The translations under genes were made by a program, and so were the position numbers. Below the pieces are notes generated by a model, which was given only the letters and a program-made list of their open reading frames with translations, did not search any database and was not told where the DNA came from. 5,068 bases of DNA from an uncultured Eubacteriales bacterium (lineage in GTDB: Bacteria; Bacillota; Clostridia; Lachnospirales; CAG-274). The number at the start of each line of letters is the position of its first letter. Within the stretch, counting starts at the first letter, position 1. The DNA lies in contig CABVAP010000156.1 of NCBI GenBank assembly GCA_902496345.1, positions 1-5,068 of the forward strand, read 5' to 3'. This document shows positions 1 through 5,068 of this stretch, one piece after another.

Positions 1-175
1 GCTTTTGCAAAAGCCTTAAATTAGCCACCTTTAGTCGACAACAAGACAGGAAACGTAGTTTCCGACAAAAGTTTTCGTCCACCTTTTTCAAAAGGTGGTG
101 GGTGTGGGCAAAGCCCACGGTTTTAAGGGGTGGTGGGGCAAAGCCCCACGGTCTTTACAACCCCCAATTTGTAAA
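1..175. repeat. Hairpin-dense intergenic repeat region, left end
   Basis: No credible gene lies here. The stretch is a chain of inverted repeats: a 14-base palindrome at 1-14, a 6-bp stem at 49-54/58-63 with loop GTA, a 9-bp stem at 79-87/90-98, a 6-bp stem at 104-109/113-118 with loop AAA, a 7-bp stem at 133-139/143-149 with loop AAA, and a 7-bp stem at 154-160/169-175. CCACCTTT occurs at both 25-32 and 79-86, so 91-98 could pair with either copy. The region is richer in G and C than the neighbouring genes and stops about 20 bases before the ribosome binding site of the nitroreductase gene. The pattern resembles the dispersed non-coding repeats of clostridial genomes; that family assignment is an inference, and the left border may lie outside the window. 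Confidence 0.6.
101..157. repeat. Tandem pair of near-identical GC hairpins
   Basis: Two adjacent units have the same design: GTGGGC-AAA-GCCCAC at 104-118 and GTGGGGC-AAA-GCCCCAC at 133-149. Each is followed by an ACGG-type word and a short T-rich run. The second unit has one extra G in its left arm and one extra C in its right arm, so the stem is longer by a whole base pair and pairing is preserved. Only short, interrupted T-runs follow, so neither is a strong terminator, although they may weaken read-through from upstream. Confidence 0.65.
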
Positions 176-194
176 AAAATATATATTTAATATG

Positions 195-200
195 AAAGGA
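195..200 (+). promoter_or_regulatory. Ribosome binding site deciding the nitroreductase start
   Basis: AAAGGA at 195-200 lies only 2 bases before the ATG at 203 but 8 bases before the in-frame ATG at 209. The second spacing is normal for initiation, so 209 is the preferred start. It drops two residues (Met-Ile) and gives a product starting MNVYEVVKNRRTIRKF, which fits the family N-terminus. Confidence 0.75.
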
Positions 201-208
201 AAATGATT

Positions 209-775
209 ATGAATGTGTATGAAGTTGTTAAAAATAGGAGAACTATAAGAAAGTTTAAACAAGAGCCTATTGATATTGAGTTGCTTAAAAAATATGTTGA
301 TGCTGCTCGTGTTGCCCCTTGTGGTGCTAATAGGCAACCTCTTAAATATAAAATCGTAAATCAAAAAGAATTAGTCACTAAAATAGAAAGCCTTGTTAAA
401 TGGGCAGGATATATTAACCCTTTGGGTGACCCAAAAGATGATGAAAAACCTGTTGCTTTTATTGCTGTGTTTGCTGACACTGAAATTAAGCAAAGTGGTT
501 ATGAGGTAGATATGGGTGCGGCTGTTCAAAGTATGATACTTACTGCTGAAGATGACGGAGTTGGCTCTTGCTGGCTTGGTGCAATAAAATATGATGAGAT
601 AACAGAACTTTTAAATGTTCCTAAAAATCTTAAACTTTTGTGTGTTGTTGCTATGGGATATAAGGCTGAACAGCCTAAAGAGTGTGAAGCAAAAGACGGC
701 GATATAAAATATTTTAAAGACGAAAATGGAGTTTTACAAGTTCCTAAACGTTCACTTGATGAGGTGTTGTTATGA
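209..775 (+). CDS. Nitroreductase-family FMN-dependent oxidoreductase
   Basis: The 188-residue product is a complete member of the nitroreductase (NfsB/FRase I-like) fold, a cytoplasmic flavoenzyme family that binds FMN, usually as a homodimer, and uses NAD(P)H to reduce nitroaromatics, quinones or other acceptors. The true substrate cannot be read from the sequence. Family marks are the N-terminal RRTIRKF at residues 10-16 (FMN phosphate side), APCGANRQP at 36-44, DMGAAVQSM at 101-109 followed by the GVGSCWLG segment at 117-124, and VAMGYKAEQP at 147-156. The short C-terminal tail, VPKRSLDEVLL, is typical of clostridial members. Length is normal for the family and no residue block is missing. 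There is no signal peptide or ferredoxin domain. An alternative ATG at 203 adds two residues but sits too close to the ribosome binding site. No clear promoter is visible in the short AT-rich gap after the hairpin repeat. The stop codon overlaps the next start (ATGA), so the two genes are almost certainly co-translated. Confidence 0.95.
   Translation: MNVYEVVKNRRTIRKFKQEPIDIELLKKYVDAARVAPCGANRQPLKYKIVNQKELVTKIESLVKWAGYINPLGDPKDDEKPVAFIAVFADTEIKQSGYEVDMGAAVQSMILTAEDDGVGSCWLGAIKYDEITELLNVPKNLKLLCVVAMGYKAEQPKECEAKDGDIKYFKDENGVLQVPKRSLDEVLL
761..766 (+). promoter_or_regulatory. Ribosome binding site inside the nitroreductase gene
   Basis: GAGGTG at 761-766 lies within the last codons of the upstream gene, 5 bases before the ATG at 772. 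That ATG overlaps the upstream TGA (ATGA, 772-775). The arrangement is typical of translational coupling and fixes the start of the secreted-protein gene. Confidence 0.75.
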
Positions 776-2145
776 AAAGATTTTTTTCTTTCTTGCTCGC
801 TGTTGTTATGTGTAGTGGAATTTCTAATTTTTTAGTTTTTGCTGATGATGGAGGTTTTTATAATCAATCTCAAGATAAAAGCTATCTTGAATTATATAAA
901 AATTTTGTTGATAATCAAAATGAACAGTCAAAGTTTACAGAATATCTTTTTGCTCTTTATGATATGGATAAAGATAATATTCCTGAACTTATTGTTAAAT
1001 CGGTTGACAAAAAGTATTATGATATTAACGAATATAAAATTTATGGTATTGTTAAAAATGATGTTAAAGAGTTGTTTGATTATAAATCAGATTTTAATAC
1101 AGAATATATTGATGTTTTTACATCTGGAAAAGGTAGCAACGATTTTCAAAAAAATAATATTTATTTTGTTATGAAAGAGGCTTTTAACAGCATTGAGCCT
1201 AAAAAGTATATCTATATTGAAAAAGTTAATACCAGCATTAATTTGCAAGAATTTTCACCGGAAAATTTTGTAGAAAAAAATTTACTTGGTGTACCTATAG
1301 ATTTTACAGACTATAACGACAAATACAATGTTGAAAGGGCTTTTTCAGATGATAGGGGTGTTATTACTGAATATGATGTAAGCCTAATTGAAAAAAGTCC
1401 TCAACTTTGTTCCCCTCAAATTTTTATAACCGATTTTAACGAAACATCTGAAAATGAGATTTATTATCAAAACGGAGCTTATCAAAAGGGAAATGAATAT
1501 ATACTTATGATAAATGGTAGTTTTGACAGCTCTACAATCTTAAACAGAAATGAAAAGTTATTTGTTCCTTTAAGAACTGTTTTAGAAAAAACGGGCAAAA
1601 CTGTTATTTGGAACAACACAGACAAAACTATTGATATTACCGGTGAAAATCTATCAGCAAAAATAAGTCTTGTTTATAATTTTTTATCAAAAGACCTTAA
1701 AAGTATTGATACAACAAACAACATTATTACAAATGACGGAACTGTTTTTATTTCCACTGAATTTCTTAATTATGGTTTTGGTGTTAAAACAGGAGTTTCT
1801 GAAAATGCTATTGACGGTTGTAAAATTTTATACATAGAAAATAATTATTCCGGTGTTGATTGCTTTTCTGTTGATGACGGTGTAAACGCTATTGTACACA
1901 ATTTTCAACTTCTTGAAACACAAAATGAATGGTTTAATGTTTTTTCTGAAAATGTTAAGTATGTCGGTGATTTGGGTAGATATTATATTTACAAAGTGGA
2001 AAAAGACAAAGTTTACTGGACAAATATTTTCTTTAACAAATATACCGGCGAAATATTTACCGAAAGTCAAGGTATAGAAAAAGGCTTGATTTATGGGCAA
2101 TATAAAAAAGTTATTAACGGTCAGGAAATTACAGTCGTTTCTTAA
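772..2145 (+). CDS. Secreted protein with EF-hand-like motif and copper amine oxidase N-type domain
   Basis: The 457-residue product begins with a Sec signal peptide: Lys2-Arg3, a hydrophobic core at about residues 4-22, and likely cleavage after VFA at 22-24. The cysteine at 14 is not in a good lipobox (VVMC), so a lipoprotein is unlikely. An EF-hand-like, possibly calcium-binding acidic loop, DMDKDNIPEL, lies at 64-73. Such loops recur in secreted Firmicute proteins. At about 245-350 is a copper amine oxidase N-terminal-type domain, seen as FVPLRTVLEKTGKTVIWNN starting at 264, with a weaker second half around 322-345 (DGTVFISTEF). In bacteria this domain is usually a non-catalytic envelope module and does not imply amine oxidase activity; no catalytic oxidase domain is present. 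The tail has the pattern GRYYIYKV (402-409) and NKYTGEIF (422-429), resembling small extracytoplasmic beta domains. No sortase motif or transmembrane anchor is visible at the C-terminus. Its role is unknown. Pairing with a cytoplasmic nitroreductase through an ATGA overlap is unexpected. Confidence 0.88.
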   Translation: MKRFFSFLLAVVMCSGISNFLVFADDGGFYNQSQDKSYLELYKNFVDNQNEQSKFTEYLFALYDMDKDNIPELIVKSVDKKYYDINEYKIYGIVKNDVKELFDYKSDFNTEYIDVFTSGKGSNDFQKNNIYFVMKEAFNSIEPKKYIYIEKVNTSINLQEFSPENFVEKNLLGVPIDFTDYNDKYNVERAFSDDRGVITEYDVSLIEKSPQLCSPQIFITDFNETSENEIYYQNGAYQKGNEYILMINGSFDSSTILNRNEKLFVPLRTVLEKTGKTVIWNNTDKTIDITGENLSAKISLVYNFLSKDLKSIDTTNNIITNDGTVFISTEFLNYGFGVKTGVSENAIDGCKILYIENNYSGVDCFSVDDGVNAIVHNFQLLETQNEWFNVFSENVKYVGDLGRYYIYKVEKDKVYWTNIFFNKYTGEIFTESQGIEKGLIYGQYKKVINGQEITVVS

Positions 2146-2159
2146 GATTTCCTGTTTTT
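2122..2159 (+). terminator. Putative intrinsic terminator straddling the stop codon
   Basis: A perfect 8-bp inverted repeat, CAGGAAAT at 2122-2129 and ATTTCCTG at 2147-2154, is followed directly by TTTTT at 2155-2159 and further T-rich sequence. The left arm is coding and the TAA stop (2143-2145) lies in the 17-base loop. The long loop makes the stem weaker than a textbook terminator, but the position, the exact pairing and the T-tract all fit the end of the two-gene operon. Confidence 0.55.
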
Positions 2160-2176
2160 GAATTTTTATTTTTTGC

Positions 2177-2205
2177 TTGACCTTATGTTAATCAAATGAT
2201 AGAAT
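2177..2205 (+). promoter_or_regulatory. Sigma-A-type promoter for the TPR gene
   Basis: TTGACC at 2177-2182 (5 of 6 consensus -35 bases) is separated by 17 bases from TAGAAT at 2200-2205 (5 of 6 -10 bases). A TG at 2197-2198 forms an extended -10. Transcription would start near 2212 and give a leader of about 44 bases before the ATG at 2256. The leader carries AGGTGG at 2243-2248, 7 bases before the start. This makes the TPR gene its own transcription unit. Confidence 0.72.
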
Positions 2206-2255
2206 GTTCTTTATAGCTATTTAGTTATACAATAAAATGAAAAGGTGGTTCTTAT

Positions 2256-3104
2256 ATGGAAAAAAAGTTAGACTTGCCTAAAATTTGGAGAAATTGCACT
2301 CTTGTATTTTTTCTCGCTACGTGGCTCATTGTTGTTTTTGTTTTAAAATTATCTGGGTTATACATTATCCCTATTTTTATAGTTTACCTTGCTATAAACG
2401 CAATTGCTTTTAATTCTTATTTCCTTGGTATGCTTGGTACTTTTTACCTTGCGTCCGGAAAACATAAAAAGGCTTTTGAATACTATCAAAAAGCTATTGA
2501 CAAGAATACAAAAAATGTTGGGGCTTTATATGCTTATGGTATTGAAATTTTAAAGAAAGACGGAAAAGCTGATGAAGCACTTCAACATCTTGAAAGAGCA
2601 AGAAAATTAAATGCAAAAATTAATCTTGATAAAAATATCCGTCTTGCTATCGGTAGTTGCTACTGGGTTAAAAACGACATTGACAGAGCTATTAACACTC
2701 TTGAAAGTCTTATTTCGGATTACTCTTATGTTAATGCCCACGTATACACAACTTTAGGTTATTTCTACATATTAAAAAATGACTATGACAAAGCTATGGA
2801 ATACTCTAAAAAAGCTATTGACGACAATCCTGAACACGCTGCTGCTTGGGACAATGTTGGGCAAATTTATTTCAGACAAGACAACTATAGTGACGCAAGA
2901 GCGTCTTTTGAAAAAGCCCTGAAATACAAAGGTGATATGGTCGACAGTCTTTACTATCTTGGTCTTATATATGAAAAAGACGGTGAGCCGGACAAGGCTT
3001 TTGAGTGCTTTTCTAAAGCTAAAAAATGCAATATATCAAATCTTAATACGGTTACTGAAGAGCAAGTGCTTGAAAAATATCGTCAATATGACGACACGCT
3101 ATAG
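2256..3104 (+). CDS. Membrane-anchored tetratricopeptide repeat (TPR) protein
   Basis: The 282-residue product has two N-terminal hydrophobic segments, at about 14-31 and 35-52, with a short turn between them. About six TPR units follow, at roughly 57-90, 91-123, 129-161, 163-195, 196-229 and 231-262. The repeats show the usual TPR pattern, for example GKHKKAFEYYQKAI at 68-81, NDYDKAMEYSKKAIDDNP at 175-192 and DNYSDARASFEKAL at 209-222. TPR arrays are helical scaffolds for protein-protein contacts. Because the two segments form a hairpin, both ends should be on the same side, probably with the repeats in the cytoplasm; the orientation is inferred. No enzymatic domain is present and the partner is unknown. 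The start is supported by AGGTGG 7 bases upstream. The gene uses a TAG stop. It has its own promoter and a strong terminator, and does not overlap its neighbours. Confidence 0.92.
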   Translation: MEKKLDLPKIWRNCTLVFFLATWLIVVFVLKLSGLYIIPIFIVYLAINAIAFNSYFLGMLGTFYLASGKHKKAFEYYQKAIDKNTKNVGALYAYGIEILKKDGKADEALQHLERARKLNAKINLDKNIRLAIGSCYWVKNDIDRAINTLESLISDYSYVNAHVYTTLGYFYILKNDYDKAMEYSKKAIDDNPEHAAAWDNVGQIYFRQDNYSDARASFEKALKYKGDMVDSLYYLGLIYEKDGEPDKAFECFSKAKKCNISNLNTVTEEQVLEKYRQYDDTL

Positions 3105-3145
3105 GTAAAAAAAGACAAAGGCTACAAGTCTTAAAGTAATAAAAT

Positions 3146-3184
3146 AAAAGCCTTGAGGACGATGAATCGAACCTCAAGGCTTTT
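3146..3184. terminator. Bidirectional intrinsic terminator between convergent genes
   Basis: A perfect 13-bp stem is formed by 3146-3158 (AAAAGCCTTGAGG) and 3172-3184 (CCTCAAGGCTTTT). The loop contains a small CGA-TGAA-TCG stem at 3160-3169 that would lengthen the hairpin. T-rich tracts lie on both sides when each strand is read: TTTTTGTTGTTTTATTTT to the right on the + strand, and TTTTATTTTATT after the stem on the - strand. It should stop both the TPR transcript and the convergent thrC transcript. Confidence 0.92.
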
Positions 3185-3191
3185 TGTTGTT

Positions 3192-4661
3192 TTATTTTAA
3201 ATAATCTTTTACGAAATTTTTGATTTCTGTTTTTTCAAGAACAGTTTTGTGCAAGATTTCTCTCTTGTCAATTCCACGTATTGGTGTTGGAATTTCTTCT
3301 TTCCAAAGGTCTGAAAGAACTTCAAGTGCTTTGAATGGGTCTAAATCTGCATATTTTGAGTCGATTGCACGGCAAACATCTTTTGCAAATTTATATGGAC
3401 TTGCTGTAGATACAACAACATTTTTTGTATCGTCATTTGTTTCATTTTTGTATTTCTTATATGACGCATACGCAACTGCTGTATGTGTATCCATTACATA
3501 GCCAGATTTTTCAAATACTTCTTTAATTCCTGCAAATGTTTCATCTTGAGTTGCAAATTCACCAATTACATAGTCTGAACTAACTTTGAAATCATATTTC
3601 TTGTTTGATTTTAAACTGTCCATAAGCTCTTTTGTTGTTCCTGTGCTTTCTGAAATATGATATAAAAGTCTTTCAAGGTTGCTTGAAATTAATATATCCA
3701 TTGATGGTGACGCTGTTACAATAAACTCTCTATTTATGTCATAAGTTCCTGTTTTAAAGAAATCATAAAGAACTTTATTGTCATTTGATGCACAGATAAG
3801 TTTATCAACTGGAAGTCCCATTTCTTTTGCATAGTAACCGGCAAGAATATCCCCAAAGTTTCCTGTTGGTACTGTAAAGTTTATTTTATCCCCAAAGTTA
3901 ATTGAGCCGTTTTTTACCATTTGTGCATAAGCATAGAAATAGTATACAATCTGTGGTGCAAGACGTCCTATGTTGATTGAGTTCGCTGATGAAAATACAT
4001 AACCTTTTGATTTTAATTCAGCACCAAGTTCTTTATCTGTAAAGATTTGTTTTACTGCTGTTTGTGCATCGTCAAAGTTACCTTTAATACCAACAACACA
4101 AGTGTTTTTTCCTGTTTGTGTTACCATTTGCATTTTCTGAACCGGTGACACGCCTTCTTCTGGGAAGAATACTATTATCTTTGTTCCTTCTACATCTGCA
4201 AAACCTTCAAGTGCTGCTTTACCTGTATCACCACTTGTTGCTGTTAAAATAACGATTTCTTCATTTACACCATTTTTCTTTGCTGATGTCTTTAAGAGGT
4301 ATGGAAGAATAGAAAGTGCCATATCTTTGAATGCAAGTGTTCTTCCGTGGAAAAGTTCAAGGAAGTGTTCACCTGCTGCATCTTTTAAAGGTGCAATTAA
4401 ATCTGTATCAAATTTTTCGTCATAAGCATTATTTATACAGTATTTAAGTTCTTCTTCTGTAAAATCTGCGATAATGAGTTTTAATACCTCATAAGCAAGT
4501 TCTCTATAATTCATATCAAGGATTTCTTTGAGGTCAAAGTCGATTTTTGGGATTGAGCAAGGAACATACAATCCTCCATCTTCAGAAATACCTTTTACGA
4601 TTGCTTGACTTGCAGTTATGAGATTTTTATCTCCTCTTGTGCTTTTAAATTGAAGTGACAT
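3192..4661 (-). CDS. thrC: Threonine synthase
   Basis: The 489-residue product is a full-length, pyridoxal-phosphate-dependent threonine synthase. It converts O-phosphohomoserine and water to threonine and phosphate, the last step of threonine synthesis, in the cytoplasm. The N-terminus has the family signature STRGDKN at 7-13 and GISEDGGLYVP at 24-34. The PLP-binding lysine is Lys112 in HGRTLAFKDMA (105-115). ATSGDTGKAALEGF (141-154), SSANSINIGRLAPQ (224-237) and PTGNFGD (265-271) are further PLP- and substrate-site motifs. A conserved STASPYKF segment lies near the C-terminus. Length suits the longer E. coli/yeast-type enzyme. An upstream in-frame ATG at 4673 would add MVFI but directly abuts the AAAAGGA ribosome binding site, so the ATG at 4661 is preferred. 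The gene stands alone here; no hom or thrB is in the window. It is convergent to the TPR gene and shares its terminator. Confidence 0.97.
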   Translation of the reverse strand: MSLQFKSTRGDKNLITASQAIVKGISEDGGLYVPCSIPKIDFDLKEILDMNYRELAYEVLKLIIADFTEEELKYCINNAYDEKFDTDLIAPLKDAAGEHFLELFHGRTLAFKDMALSILPYLLKTSAKKNGVNEEIVILTATSGDTGKAALEGFADVEGTKIIVFFPEEGVSPVQKMQMVTQTGKNTCVVGIKGNFDDAQTAVKQIFTDKELGAELKSKGYVFSSANSINIGRLAPQIVYYFYAYAQMVKNGSINFGDKINFTVPTGNFGDILAGYYAKEMGLPVDKLICASNDNKVLYDFFKTGTYDINREFIVTASPSMDILISSNLERLLYHISESTGTTKELMDSLKSNKKYDFKVSSDYVIGEFATQDETFAGIKEVFEKSGYVMDTHTAVAYASYKKYKNETNDDTKNVVVSTASPYKFAKDVCRAIDSKYADLDPFKALEVLSDLWKEEIPTPIRGIDKREILHKTVLEKTEIKNFVKDYLK

Positions 4662-4673
4662 AATAAAAACCAT

Positions 4674-4680
4674 TCCTTTT
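4674..4680 (-). promoter_or_regulatory. Ribosome binding site of thrC
   Basis: Read on the - strand, 4680-4674 is AAAAGGA. The ATG at 4673 follows it with no gap and is too close to be used. The ATG at 4661 is 12 bases away, rather long but workable, and gives a start matching the usual position just before the STRG motif. Confidence 0.6.
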
Positions 4681-4750
4681 TAATTTTTTTATATTAAAGT
4701 AAATAATATATCGAATATATAAAATTATAATTGGAAAATATCCTAATATA

Positions 4751-4779
4751 ATTTTTACAGTTTTACGCCTATTTGTCAA
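4751..4779 (-). promoter_or_regulatory. Likely sigma-A promoter of thrC
   Basis: On the - strand there is a perfect -35 box, TTGACA, at 4779-4774. It is followed after 16-17 bases by a weak -10 (TAAAAAT at 4757-4751, 4 of 6 matches in either register). The predicted transcript would have a very AT-rich leader of about 80 bases. The leader has only a weak ATATAT-CGA-ATATAT stem at 4706-4720, and no T-box specifier or terminator/antiterminator pair was found. The -35 is convincing; the -10 is not. Confidence 0.45.
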
Positions 4780-4859
4780 GTTAAATTTTGAATATTTATG
4801 AAATAAAGCTACAAAATCTTGAAAAAATAAAAGCGGGTGATTTTATTACGCTGGCAGAT

Positions 4860-5068
4860 TACTAAAAATTGGGGTTTGTAGGGGTAAATTTTTTTGAGTA
4901 AAAAGATTTAAAAAACTGGTTTTGTGGTGGTTTTGATTTTGGGGTTATATCCGATTTTATCGGAAATCTATTTATTTGCCTACGGCGTGGTACTTTTTGA
5001 CTGCAAAAAGTACCCAAAAACCTGGGGGGTTTCGAATTCCCCCCAGACCCCCACAAACGAGCAGGGGA
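4860..5068. repeat. G-rich hairpin-containing intergenic repeat region, right end
   Basis: No credible gene is seen between the thrC leader and the window end. From about 4860 the + strand becomes rich in G and T and poor in C. Hairpins follow: TCCGAT-TTT-ATCGGA at 4950-4964, an 11-bp stem at 4989-4999/5004-5014 (GGTACTTTTTG and CAAAAAGTACC) with loop ACTG, and an 8-bp stem at 5022-5029/5039-5046 (CTGGGGGG and CCCCCCAG) whose loop holds the palindrome TTCGAA. The layout resembles dispersed non-coding repeats of gut Clostridia; that is recognition by pattern, not by search. Its start shares an inverted 14-of-15-base word with the left repeat. The element probably runs past the window. Confidence 0.6.

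Noticed and set aside
154..187. Promoter for the nitroreductase using TTTACA at 154-159 as -35
   Set aside because: The best -10-like words (TATATA at 180, TATATT at 182) give spacers of 20 and 22 bases, too long; the AT-rich run makes chance matches likely.
155..364. 69-codon open frame on the - strand across the nitroreductase start
   Set aside because: It is antisense to the conserved N-terminal coding region of the nitroreductase and has low-complexity Phe/Ile/Asn content from AT-rich DNA.
839..1174. 111-codon open frame in another + frame within the secreted-protein gene
   Set aside because: It is an Ile/Leu/Lys-rich shadow of AT-rich coding sequence; the main frame has a signal peptide and recognisable domains.
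1828..2100. Open frames on both strands inside the end of the secreted-protein gene (- strand 1828-2100, + strand 1892-2077)
   Set aside because: Both overlap a well-supported coding region and have biased composition with no domains.
3112..3132. Small inverted repeat AAGAC/GTCTT after the TPR stop
   Set aside because: It has only 5 pairs with an 11-base loop and no T-tract, and the strong 13-bp terminator follows immediately.
3161..3171. tRNA T-loop-like TTCGATTC on the - strand within the terminator
   Set aside because: The bases around it form the terminator stem rather than a five-pair T arm, and no acceptor, D or anticodon arms are present. It is a chance match in the hairpin loop.
3220..3501. 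93-codon open frame on the + strand antisense to thrC
   Set aside because: It lies wholly opposite conserved threonine synthase coding sequence and has no independent support.
4788..4815. Possible + strand promoter (TTGAAT, 16 bases, TACAAA) heading into the right repeat
   Set aside because: Both boxes are poor matches in very AT-rich DNA, and no gene or clear transcript target lies downstream within the window.
4826..4852. AT-rich stems around AATAAAA/TTTTATT and AGCG/CGCT
   Set aside because: The two pairings compete, both are weak or bulged, and no T-tract follows on either strand that would make a convincing terminator.
4662..4860. T-box or threonine-responsive leader upstream of thrC
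   Set aside because: The leader is almost entirely A and T. It lacks the T-box TGGNACCGCG-type sequence and has no terminator/antiterminator pair; only a weak ATATAT stem is seen.
4862..5056. 64-codon open frame on the - strand in the right repeat
   Set aside because: It runs through the hairpins and the G-rich block, is rich in Pro, Lys, Phe and Ser from repeat composition, has no recognisable domain, and has no good ribosome binding site. It looks like a chance reading of repeat DNA.

Overview
The window is AT-rich DNA from what looks like a low-GC Firmicute, most likely an uncultured gut-type member of the Clostridia. This is inferred from A/T-ending codons, strong purine-rich ribosome binding sites, short intergenic spacers, a secreted protein with a copper-amine-oxidase-N-type domain (common in Clostridia), and G/C-rich hairpin repeats between genes. 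TGA, TAA and TAG are all used as ordinary stops, so the standard bacterial code applies. The species cannot be named from the sequence.

Layout. Bases 1-175 are a gene-free, hairpin-dense repeat region. A two-gene operon follows on the + strand: a nitroreductase-family flavoprotein (209-775) and a secreted protein with an EF-hand-like motif and a copper-amine-oxidase-N-type domain (772-2145). The two share an ATGA stop/start overlap. A putative intrinsic terminator straddles the second gene's stop codon. A well-formed extended -10 promoter then drives a membrane-anchored tetratricopeptide-repeat protein (2256-3104). A 13-bp bidirectional terminator separates it from the convergent threonine synthase gene thrC (3192-4661, - strand), whose likely promoter lies near 4751-4779. 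Bases 4674-5068 hold no credible gene: first the thrC leader and promoter, then a second hairpin-containing repeat region from about 4860 to the window end.

How the genes work together. There is no sign of one shared pathway. ThrC is a housekeeping amino-acid enzyme. The nitroreductase is a generic FMN redox enzyme. The secreted protein and the TPR protein belong to the cell envelope but have no assignable specific role. The only strong functional link in the sequence is the translational coupling of the first two genes.

The most unusual structure is in the two ends rather than the genes. Both carry dispersed-repeat-like DNA, and they share a 14-of-15-base boundary word in inverted orientation. 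The left one contains two tandem hairpins that differ by one complete base pair. I see no CRISPR array, transposase, integrase, toxin-antitoxin pair, phage gene, tRNA or rRNA, and no convincing undescribed multi-gene system.
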